Positions 45,369 through 51,850 of a stretch of 51,850 nucleotides of DNA are shown one piece after another. Source of the stretch: Chitinispirillaceae bacterium (GTDB taxonomy: Bacteria; Fibrobacterota; Chitinivibrionia; Chitinivibrionales; Chitinispirillaceae). How positions within the stretch are numbered: position 1 is the first letter of the stretch; each line of letters begins with the position of its first letter. Under the pieces are notes generated by a model. That model had not been told where the DNA came from, made no database searches, and saw only the letters and a list, made by a program, of their open reading frames with translations. The stretch covers positions 1-51,850 of the forward strand of contig JAFGDP010000075.1 in NCBI GenBank assembly GCA_016932075.1, read 5' to 3'. The position numbers and the translations under genes are program-made.

Positions 45369-46631
45369 TCATCGTATTACCACAATCTGATCAGTATACG
45401 AGACGCCTCCGATAGACACGTTCACCATATACCTGCCATGAGCAAGGTTTTTGGTGAAAATGGATTCTCTATGGCTGCCCGCACCTTTTATACCTAGGTG
45501 CATGCTCCATACCAGTGAACCCTTCATATCAAATAAACTGCATGTTACCTGCTGCGGGTCAGACAGTTTGAATTGCACCTGTATTGTGCCATTATGAATC
45601 CCGGCAGTAACGAGACGACGGGTAGATTCTGGAGCAGGAGTTGTCACCGCTACGTCCGGATAGCTCCTAAGCAGATTTCGCATATATATGCCGGTTTCAG
45701 TCAGCTCGGACGCTGTCCATCCGCCGGTCGACGATGCCCCGGGTTTAAGCACGGAACAGGCTTCACCTGCCTTGTCGGAAACAGAGTAGTTGAGCCAGCT
45801 TATCATGTTGTTGTCCATATAGTCGGTCCACGCCTTCCACTCCTGGTAATCTATCTGCCCGCTCCCGGACGCGTCGGTGCCACTGCACTCACTGACAATG
45901 ATCGGAATGTTCTTGCCACGAGCGTAATCACACCGGTCACGCAGCCATTTATCATGGGTTGCCGCGTAAAAATGGACCGAGTATATGATATTGGTAAAAC
46001 CCGTCAGCGGACTGTCGGCGACCGTGTTAATATCCTGGTCCCAGTGCGGGCAGCCGACAATAATGATATTGTCCGGATCGTGCTGTCTGATTGCGTTGAT
46101 GACGGCTCGCGAGTATGTTTTCACCTGATCCCATGACGGTGCGGCATCAGGCTCATTAAATATCTCATATATAACGTTTGGCTTGTCCCCGTATTCCTGT
46201 GCCATCCGGGAAAAAAATGCCATGGCCTCATTCTGGTGGATTTCATGGGCATGCCAGTCAATGATGATATATCGCCCTTCCGCAATCGCCGCGTTAACAA
46301 CGGTCCGGACCAGGTTTATGGCCTTTACCGAGTCGCTCAGGTAGGCACCTTCAGGTTCAACACCCATTGCCGCCCGCAGGATCTGGCATTTCCAGTCAAG
46401 AGCCAGCCACTTGACCACATCGGCATTCCAGTATTGCGGCCACCAGTTGTGCCAGGCGTATCCCTGCCCGCGAAGAATTACCTGCTTACTGTTTTTATTC
46501 TGAAGTTGACTGCCAACCACCTTGAGCTGACCGTGAATGGTAACAGGCTGAGAAGCGATACTGCCTGCACTCAATAAAAGAGGGAGTAGCAAAAATGCAA
46601 CGAAATGTGCGTTGTGAGGTATGTTTTTCAT
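45369..46631 (-). CDS. GH5 endoglucanase (cellulase) with sorting domain
   Basis: Hydrolyses internal beta-1,4-glucan bonds outside the cell. 420 residues: a signal peptide to about residue 27 (FVAFLLLPLLLSAGSIA), then a GH5 subfamily-2-like TIM barrel with VILRGQGYAWHNWWPQYWN near 50, YIIIDWHAHEIHQN near 122, the acid/base glutamate in VIYEIFNEPDA near 158, IIYSVHFYAATHDKW near 217 and the nucleophile glutamate in IPIIVSECSGTDASG near 248. ISWLNYSVSDK is the usual strand-8 Trp region. The last ~85 residues are a sorting-type domain (VTCSLFDMKGSLVWSM...HGRYMVNV...IVVIR). AAAGGGAA precedes the ATG. Confidence 0.92.
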   Translation of the reverse strand: MKNIPHNAHFVAFLLLPLLLSAGSIASQPVTIHGQLKVVGSQLQNKNSKQVILRGQGYAWHNWWPQYWNADVVKWLALDWKCQILRAAMGVEPEGAYLSDSVKAINLVRTVVNAAIAEGRYIIIDWHAHEIHQNEAMAFFSRMAQEYGDKPNVIYEIFNEPDAAPSWDQVKTYSRAVINAIRQHDPDNIIIVGCPHWDQDINTVADSPLTGFTNIIYSVHFYAATHDKWLRDRCDYARGKNIPIIVSECSGTDASGSGQIDYQEWKAWTDYMDNNMISWLNYSVSDKAGEACSVLKPGASSTGGWTASELTETGIYMRNLLRSYPDVAVTTPAPESTRRLVTAGIHNGTIQVQFKLSDPQQVTCSLFDMKGSLVWSMHLGIKGAGSHRESIFTKNLAHGRYMVNVSIGGVSYTDQIVVIR

Positions 46632-46701
46632 GTTCCCTTTCCTGTTTACCGCAAAGTATGGCGGGTGCCTTTACTTTATTAGTGTCGTGAAGGGAGGAAA
46701 A

Positions 46702-46753
46702 GATCGCATCAGTTGGTTATCACACTATCATTTAAGCGATCAGAACCGATGCG
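46702..46753 (-). terminator. Possible terminator/attenuator hairpin before the GH5 gene
   Basis: As minus-strand RNA, CGCAUCGGUU (46753-46744) pairs with AACUGAUGCG (46714-46705) over ten positions with one wobble, followed by AUCUUUUCC. A competing inner pairing, GAUCGC (46741-46736) with GCGAUC (46707-46702), overlaps it. TATATT at 46782-46777 could start transcription just upstream. It may end the lipoprotein operon, or form a leader that attenuates the GH5 gene. Confidence 0.4.
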
Positions 46754-46784
46754 CCTTTTCTCTGCTTTGCCGGCTTAATATATA

Positions 46785-48470
46785 TCACTCAATTTTAACC
46801 AGCGGATTATCCGCTTTTTGATTCATGTAACTGAGTTTTACCCAGCCTGCCGACCTTCGGATATTTTCTATTCGTATTTCATCAAGAACGCCGTTAAAAA
46901 CCTCCTCAACAGGCATCGAATTGTAGTGGCGACCAATACTGATATCCGCTTTATCAACGCTGTTATCGAATGTATAATCAAAAGCTACCCCGGGGCCATC
47001 CGGCTCACCATTAATGAACCACTGTACCGTTTGCCTGTCGTAGGCAAATGTAATGTGATACCATTTTTGAGCATCCCACGAAGCATTAGGAGTTCCGGCG
47101 GTAGCGAACTTGTCAATTTCCGATGATTCCAGCGAATGTCCTTCAAAGAGTAGCGTATCTTCACTGATAAAGACAGCCCAATCCTGATCCACGTCATCAT
47201 TCCAGTTCACTCCTTTTGAAATGATATTCCGCCTGGTTGTTCCGCTGATGGTATCAAGATCCTCATAGGGGAACATCCACCATGAAAAGGTACACCCGGT
47301 TGGATTTTCAAGAAGGCTGGCGGCATCAAGATTGTCCTTGTGCGGAAACATTACGTAGGTCGGCTGCCCGTTGATAAATTCGAGAGCACCGCCGGTTACA
47401 CCCTCTGCATTTAGTGCGCCGTAATTGGTACCATTGCTCAGATTTGCAGAGGCATCGGACAGGTTTGATGTATTGTCAAGATGAAATACGGCCCGGAAGC
47501 CCAGCGCGGTGTCAAATACCGCAGCACCTTCTGATGCTTGAGCCGCAGTTGCATTTCCCCAAAGAATCATGATAGCCTGACGATCGCTGTTTCCGTAGAC
47601 CGTATCGAGCTTCACCCAGATCGTCGCCTGCTTTTCGGCCGCAACCCAATGTTCGATCTCATGCGAAAGTATGGTGCCGTCCGTTTTTATGAACCGCACA
47701 TCCTCTCCCGAATTACGGGCCTGCGAGAAATTGAAATGAGATGAATCCAGCCGTATCAGAAGAGGAAAATCATAGTTATCTTCGGTCACATTCGCGCCGG
47801 TTGATGTCGTATTGAGCGTTAACCGCTTTGCAAAATGCCAATGCGGAAAAACCGCCACAGATGTAGTATCACCGGACTCCGCTTTCACCTTATTGATTTC
47901 GGTCCTCTGTTCATCAATGGTGATTACAAGCAAATCGAACGTTGCGGCGGGGAGATCGGTAATGGCGAAAGTGCCGGTGGTGGAATCGACGGTTACCAGG
48001 CGCTCCAGTCCGCGAACCAGTATATACGCTCTGGTGGTCATGGAATCGACGATTCCTGCAATTGATGCAAAGGGCTTGAGCTTTTGGGTACCTAAGTCGT
48101 TGGTATCGTTATCGAGTATCGTGCAGGACAGCAATACCGCTGAAGATTGGTTTTCGGTTACTTCAATAAGGTAGTTACCGGGTTCAACGCCGTTTATTTC
48201 GAAACGTCCCTTTCCATCGGTTATGGTATCGACACTGGTTACATTCGGTTGTTTGTATAATCGAGGAGGAAGGGGCGCGAAATAATCGGTACGGCGCAAA
48301 CGGACGATGGCGTTGGCGACAGGAGAATTATCATCGGTGACGATACAGGCTACGACCCCGTTGGTCGTCTCGGATGCATTGCCCGCAAGCTGCGGCGTAC
48401 ATGAAAGCAATAGCAGTCCGTACCAGAAAATTATCTGTGCTAAATAAATATTTGTTTTTATCGTTATCAT
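46785..48470 (-). CDS. Surface lipoprotein with DUF2341 and LamG-like domains
   Basis: 561 residues. The lipobox LLLSC (Cys near 24) is followed by TPQLAGNASETTN, the same LAG...ETTN tag found in the lipoprotein at 10782. Next come a carboxypeptidase-regulatory-like domain (VVACIVTDDNSPVANAIVRLRR...GRFEINGVEPGNYLIEV) and a second one to about 210. DUF2341 is at about 215-300 (NYDFPLLIRLDSSHFNFSQA...GEDVRFIKTDG...HEIEHW...IWVKLDTVY...MILWGN), and a LamG/concanavalin-type sandwich fills 330-550 (FRAVFHLDN, CTFSWWMFPY, WYHITFAYDRQTVQWFING, GVLDEIRIENIRRSAGWVKLSYMNQ). This pairing usually binds glycans. The ATG overlaps the upstream regulator stop by four bases. Confidence 0.85.
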   Translation of the reverse strand: MITIKTNIYLAQIIFWYGLLLLSCTPQLAGNASETTNGVVACIVTDDNSPVANAIVRLRRTDYFAPLPPRLYKQPNVTSVDTITDGKGRFEINGVEPGNYLIEVTENQSSAVLLSCTILDNDTNDLGTQKLKPFASIAGIVDSMTTRAYILVRGLERLVTVDSTTGTFAITDLPAATFDLLVITIDEQRTEINKVKAESGDTTSVAVFPHWHFAKRLTLNTTSTGANVTEDNYDFPLLIRLDSSHFNFSQARNSGEDVRFIKTDGTILSHEIEHWVAAEKQATIWVKLDTVYGNSDRQAIMILWGNATAAQASEGAAVFDTALGFRAVFHLDNTSNLSDASANLSNGTNYGALNAEGVTGGALEFINGQPTYVMFPHKDNLDAASLLENPTGCTFSWWMFPYEDLDTISGTTRRNIISKGVNWNDDVDQDWAVFISEDTLLFEGHSLESSEIDKFATAGTPNASWDAQKWYHITFAYDRQTVQWFINGEPDGPGVAFDYTFDNSVDKADISIGRHYNSMPVEEVFNGVLDEIRIENIRRSAGWVKLSYMNQKADNPLVKIE

Positions 48471-49297
48471 TGTTCTTCCCTCTCGGGAATTATGGTCAGG
48501 GGAACTAGCTGCAGGTTCATATGGTACACGCGATCAGGACTCGTGCCCTCAATTACATACTTGATGAGCGATGCGCGGAATTCACGAATTCGCTCTTTGA
48601 TCTCTTCGAATTGTTCGGCATTGAATGCCATGGTAATCGTGGAAATATCTCGTGTATTTTTCGGATGTCGTGAGAGCGACTCGAGGGCAAGTCCAATCGT
48701 CTCTTCCTGAAATACATCGATGGCGGCAGAGTGCCACTGCTTTCCGGTGGTGATAGCCTTATCGGTCAATCGGTATCGTCCGGTATCATCTTTTTTGATC
48801 AGTTCGAGCTCTTCTAAAAGCAGCACTGCTTTTTTCGCAGAACGCGCATTGATTGGTGGATTGAACTGCTTTCCCAGAAGTTTGTAGTCACCCCTGAAAT
48901 CGAAATACTCGATTATCGCACGCACAGCGGAGTAGTACCATCTTGTGTAGTATTCGTACTGTTTTTCGAAGAGCGTACTTGATGGCGCCTCTTTTATAGA
49001 TAATAGCTTTTCGAAATAAACACGGCTCTGCTTATCGGTTTTCGCCTTACCGAAATGTACCAGCAATTCAAAATATTCCGCATTTCGTCCAGTCATACCG
49101 CAATACCGGGCGACTATCGGAATTAACTTTGCCGCGATATGGCGTTTTTTCATTATAACTTTGGCGAGATTGCTGGTATCCATACCGATGTGAGCGGCAA
49201 AAACCTGGTAGCTGTAAAAAAGATTTTGTGCTTTTTTCTCCTTGTAGAAATCACTTAGGAAATCACGGTAATCAAGATATTCTTCGATGCGTTGCAT
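48467..49297 (-). CDS. TIGR02147/DUF4423-family regulator, second copy
   Basis: 276 residues, the same length as the regulator at 12047-12877. Landmarks: RIEEYLDYRDFLSDFYKEKK near 3, YSYQVFAAHIGMDTSNLAKVIMKKRHIA (HTH-like), RNAEYFELLVHFGKAKTDKQSRVYFEKLLSI, a C-terminal winged-helix-like part (ARSAKKAVLLLEELELIKKD) and NTRDISTITMAFNAEQFEEIKERI. No signal peptide. It is the first gene of an operon with the DUF2341/LamG lipoprotein. Base composition is more AT-rich than the first copy, so the two pairs are not a recent duplication within this window. Confidence 0.85.
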   Translation of the reverse strand: MQRIEEYLDYRDFLSDFYKEKKAQNLFYSYQVFAAHIGMDTSNLAKVIMKKRHIAAKLIPIVARYCGMTGRNAEYFELLVHFGKAKTDKQSRVYFEKLLSIKEAPSSTLFEKQYEYYTRWYYSAVRAIIEYFDFRGDYKLLGKQFNPPINARSAKKAVLLLEELELIKKDDTGRYRLTDKAITTGKQWHSAAIDVFQEETIGLALESLSRHPKNTRDISTITMAFNAEQFEEIKERIREFRASLIKYVIEGTSPDRVYHMNLQLVPLTIIPEREEQ

Positions 49298-49387
49298 GTT
49301 CTGTAAAATAAGTATGGAAGATGTTTACTGCTAAAATCAGATGAAAAAATGTTTGTCCTGTCTGATGAGCATTCTCCGGTCAATCAA

Positions 49388-51307
49388 TTACGTGCCATAA
49401 ACAATGATGCGGCGATACATGGTCAGTTTTGGAGTGCCATTATCTGTCACGCTTAGAATAATGTGGGCTTCTTTTCCACTTCCGGAAGGTATTGTTACCG
49501 TAAGTTTTGAAGAGCTGCTACCCTCCATAGTAAGTGTCGTTATGGAACTGGACTCTTTAAAATGCTCCCAGGAGTAGCTCAGGCTGTTATTATCGGGATC
49601 GTATGAACCTGATGCATCCAAAGCAACTTTTGTACCAACTGCCCCTTTAATTTCAATGAAATGCCTGGTACTGTCACCGTTTATGACAATAACAGGGTGG
49701 TGATTGGCTTTTAAATAATCGCTGGTTGTGTTCCAGATCATGCGGGCTGCAAAGTTGTTATAAAGAGCCTCTTTATACCGGTGTGGCCCCTCGAGGTCTT
49801 CGTACATCTGAAATGGCTGATAGACAGCCTGCTTTGTAGGTGTGTTATTTCCACTCATACATTTGTTGTTGGTAACTTTATTCCATGAAAATCGGCCGCC
49901 CCAACCACCCCAGTCAATCTCGCTTGGATCGTTGAGGCCGAAATTGAATAAATGAAAGAAGGCGGGTGAATCACCTTCATAATTATATTTCTTTTCTGGA
50001 TATACTTTACCCATCTCACCTTTATTTCTAATATTTGAGCCGACCCACGTTATCGATTCTTGCCAGCCATAAACACTTTGAGCACGCATGTAGATAAGAT
50101 CGGGATATGTTTTCGCTATCCAGGCACCGGCATCATCCTGGCCGAGGATATCATAGACTCTTACTTTGGCTATGAATTGCTTTAACTCCGCATCCGTTCT
50201 TGTGCGCTTCACTTTGTTAAGCGCCTGCGCCAGAGTGTTAGCACCTCCCCATGCAGTAAACCAAAGCGGACGGGGATCATCTTTTTTAAACGCCTCTTCA
50301 ATAATAAGGTCTGAACCCTTGCTGTCCTTGTTTTCCCCAACATCAGCCATGCCATAGAGCTTTTGTCCAAACATTATTTTTGTCTTCATTTCTGCCGGTG
50401 TAATAAAATCGGGTACATTATCTCCTTTGGTATGCACCTTCAGATTGTCGTATGCCCTGTCGTAAGCATCAATTATTGAGGTAAGTTTGCTTAAACCGTC
50501 ATCGTTCTGAGTTGGCCTCCAGCAGCCCGATACTACCGGTATGCCAGGCAAATCAAACTCGTTGGACGCAACCAATAGGTGGACCAGGGATTGCTCATCA
50601 TCGGGGTCAGCTAATAGATCGGTAGTATGGATCGCTCTGTGTTTTTTTGCCAGGATTCCTATTTTCAGATCAGTTACACTGCCGGAAAGTACCTCGACGT
50701 TTCTCTCATAAAGTTTATGCCTGATTCGCAGAGTGTCCGGAAAGTTTGCTGCTGCCAATTTTTTTCCCAGGGCACTTTCACTGCTGAAAAAGATGCTGCT
50801 GCCGGACTTCATTGCATCAACCAAGAAATCGTCGCTGTACCCCATTTGTTTGATGGTATATGCCGCATCGTTAATAGTAATTCGATGGATATACATCCCT
50901 GAAGTTCTGATCGGAGTCTGAATCCTGTGCAATCCGGCTTCGCGTTTACAGGTAATACTGGCCAATTGTTTTCCCGCCAGAGAATAGGTCTGAATTGTTA
51001 TATCCGCATCGTTGCTGAGAGAAAACCGTATCGTCCCATCTTTGTGAAATGCGGGAGGAACAGTGGTTTTTCCCTGCGACAGATTGGCTTTAGAAATGGA
51101 GGTAGCGTTGAAGGAGAATTTCCCTTCACTATTCGTTGTAGCAGTCTCTCCATGACGGGACAATTTTATTTCTGCTCCGACTATCGGAAGGAGGGTTGAA
51201 TTGTCCATCACAGTTCCACTAATGTTTATAGGCTGCGAGAAAGATATAGATATAAGCGAAAAAATAATGGTGAATGTTTTAAATAGATCCATAATGTTTT
51301 CTTTCAT
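49388..51307 (-). CDS. DUF1593 (Sde182-like) cellulose-binding/nucleoside-hydrolase-fold protein
   Basis: 639 residues with a signal peptide (LFKTFTIIFSLISISFS). A carboxypeptidase-regulatory-like domain follows (INISGTVMDNSTLLPIVGAEIKL, to about 75), then an internal domain at ~85-150 that looks like a sorting-type domain (GTIRFSLSNDADITIQTYSL...SGMYIHRITI), and from about residue 225 the DUF1593 region: HRAIHTTDLLADPDDEQSLVHLL with an Asp-rich nucleoside-hydrolase-like loop, DGLSKLTSIIDAYDRAY, PRPLWFTAWGGANTLAQAL, and the C-terminal Ig-like part (LDASGSYDPDNNSLSYSWEH). Relatives such as Saccharophagus Sde182 bind cellulose. Likely acts on or binds plant polysaccharide at the cell surface. 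GAAA before the ATG is a weak ribosome binding site. Confidence 0.82.
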   Translation of the reverse strand: MKENIMDLFKTFTIIFSLISISFSQPINISGTVMDNSTLLPIVGAEIKLSRHGETATTNSEGKFSFNATSISKANLSQGKTTVPPAFHKDGTIRFSLSNDADITIQTYSLAGKQLASITCKREAGLHRIQTPIRTSGMYIHRITINDAAYTIKQMGYSDDFLVDAMKSGSSIFFSSESALGKKLAAANFPDTLRIRHKLYERNVEVLSGSVTDLKIGILAKKHRAIHTTDLLADPDDEQSLVHLLVASNEFDLPGIPVVSGCWRPTQNDDGLSKLTSIIDAYDRAYDNLKVHTKGDNVPDFITPAEMKTKIMFGQKLYGMADVGENKDSKGSDLIIEEAFKKDDPRPLWFTAWGGANTLAQALNKVKRTRTDAELKQFIAKVRVYDILGQDDAGAWIAKTYPDLIYMRAQSVYGWQESITWVGSNIRNKGEMGKVYPEKKYNYEGDSPAFFHLFNFGLNDPSEIDWGGWGGRFSWNKVTNNKCMSGNNTPTKQAVYQPFQMYEDLEGPHRYKEALYNNFAARMIWNTTSDYLKANHHPVIVINGDSTRHFIEIKGAVGTKVALDASGSYDPDNNSLSYSWEHFKESSSITTLTMEGSSSSKLTVTIPSGSGKEAHIILSVTDNGTPKLTMYRRIIVYGT

Positions 51308-51396
51308 CTATCGGTGTTATAGATTTTAACCGATGCTCATGATTCTGCCGACGATTGATCTTTTTATGAGTGAAATACCCAGTAGTTATTATTTGC

Positions 51397-51462
51397 AATA
51401 TAATCAAAAAATTGGCTGACTATTTAATTGTTTTGAATAAATCATGGTCATAAATGACCATG
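51397..51462 (-). promoter_or_regulatory. Palindromic operator and TATATT box of the DUF1593 gene
   Basis: CATGGTCAT-AA-ATGACCATG (51443-51462) is a perfect 9-2-9 palindrome. On the minus strand TATATT runs from 51402 to 51397, which puts the palindrome centre near -62.5, a typical activator position. Half-sites of the same sequence recur further upstream. The sequence is unrelated to the GTGGWAC operator of the redox locus. Confidence 0.55.
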
Positions 51463-51620
51463 AATATTAACTTTTTAGATATTTTAAAGCATATTTTGGT
51501 CATAATTAAATGATTAAACCATTTCGATTTGACCATGACTGTCTACACATGGAATGCACGGTACTAGGATCTGTAATAGTATTTAAGAAAGAAGGATCCT
51601 TCGTTTACACGGTTACCAGG

Positions 51621-51794
51621 TCAATGGTGATAATTTTTATTAGACAATAGATAGCCCGCCTTTGCAATATCACCGATCGGAGCAAGTAACCCGCCGATAT
51701 CCGTTGCAAAAGCAAGATAAACTATGAAGCAGAATCCCACGATGTCAAAACAAGGGTGGATGCATTTCGTCGTGTAATACTTGATAGTCTTATA
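51621..51794 (-). pseudogene. Possible coding remnant
   Basis: An open frame of 57 codons between a TAG and a TGA, without an ATG, reads FDIVGFCFIVYLAFATDIGG then LLAPIGDIAKAGYLLSNK. The hydrophobic, glycine-rich composition looks protein-like but I recognise no family. It could be the 3' end of a decayed gene or chance. Confidence 0.25.
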
Positions 51795-51850
51795 CTAAAG
51801 CCCAATTACCTATCAGTTCAGCCGAACCAACTTCCTGGATGTAACCACCC

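Larger units (their letters stand above)
51308..51850. other. AT-rich right-end intergenic region
   Basis: About 540 bases with no complete gene. It holds the promoter/operator of the DUF1593 gene (51397-51462), further TGGTCAT-type half-sites at 51497-51503 and 51530-51537, and a possible minus-strand coding remnant at 51621-51794. Confidence 0.5.

Overview
The window most likely comes from a Fibrobacterota bacterium, probably a Chitinivibrio/Chitinispirillum-type relative rather than Fibrobacter itself. The reasons are two TIGR02147-type regulators (a family first defined in Fibrobacter succinogenes), each coupled to a surface lipoprotein; at least eleven secreted proteins that share a C-terminal Ig-like sorting domain of the type IX secretion kind; kdsA (LPS core, so a Gram-negative envelope); and cellulose/pectin-directed enzymes. 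This is inference from protein families. There is no rRNA in the window.

Layout. 1-1.8 kb: intergenic repeats, kdsA and two small unknown genes. 1.8-6.0 kb: a housekeeping run gap-pgk-tpiA-secG-tRNA-Leu(GAG) closed by a terminator and a long hairpin. 6.0-10.7 kb: a KaiC-like/PEP-synthase-like fusion (minus strand), glutamate dehydrogenase and a flavodoxin. 10.8-12.9 kb: a lipoprotein/TIGR02147 regulator pair (minus strand). 13.0-36.7 kb: an accessory redox locus on the plus strand. It holds a beta-propeller/di-heme peroxidase-like protein, an outer-membrane barrel, two copies of a two-gene cassette (HZS-alpha-like di-heme protein plus FkbO/Hyg5-type Rid protein), two tandem paralogous surface proteins, a ResB/CcsA cytochrome c maturation pair, a Tat-exported flavodoxin with a sorting domain, and an arylsulfotransferase-like protein. 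36.8-40 kb: SUMF1-like and CotH-like surface proteins. 40-46.6 kb (minus strand): a zinc peptidase, a C25-like cysteine peptidase coupled to a HEAT-like protein, a GH5 cellulase, and decayed genes (DUF763, pectate lyase, a leader-peptide stub). 46.8-51.3 kb (minus strand, AT-richer): a second lipoprotein/TIGR02147 pair and a DUF1593 (Sde182-like) protein.

Main discovery candidate. Six near-identical palindromes, GTGGWAC-N4-GTTCNAC, lie upstream of the transcription units of the redox locus. Each has an exact TATATT hexamer downstream at one of two distances about one helical turn apart, which would centre the palindromes near -70 to -73 or -82 to -84. This looks like a dedicated, activator-controlled regulon joining the di-heme proteins, the secreted flavodoxin and the arylsulfotransferase-like gene. 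The locus appears to encode an uncharacterised cell-surface electron-transfer or redox system: haem proteins made by a local maturation pair, carried outward by sorting domains, and paired with cytosolic chorismatase-like enzymes.

Start codons were chosen by Shine-Dalgarno spacing, signal peptides and paralogue alignment, so several genes start downstream of the longest possible reading frame.
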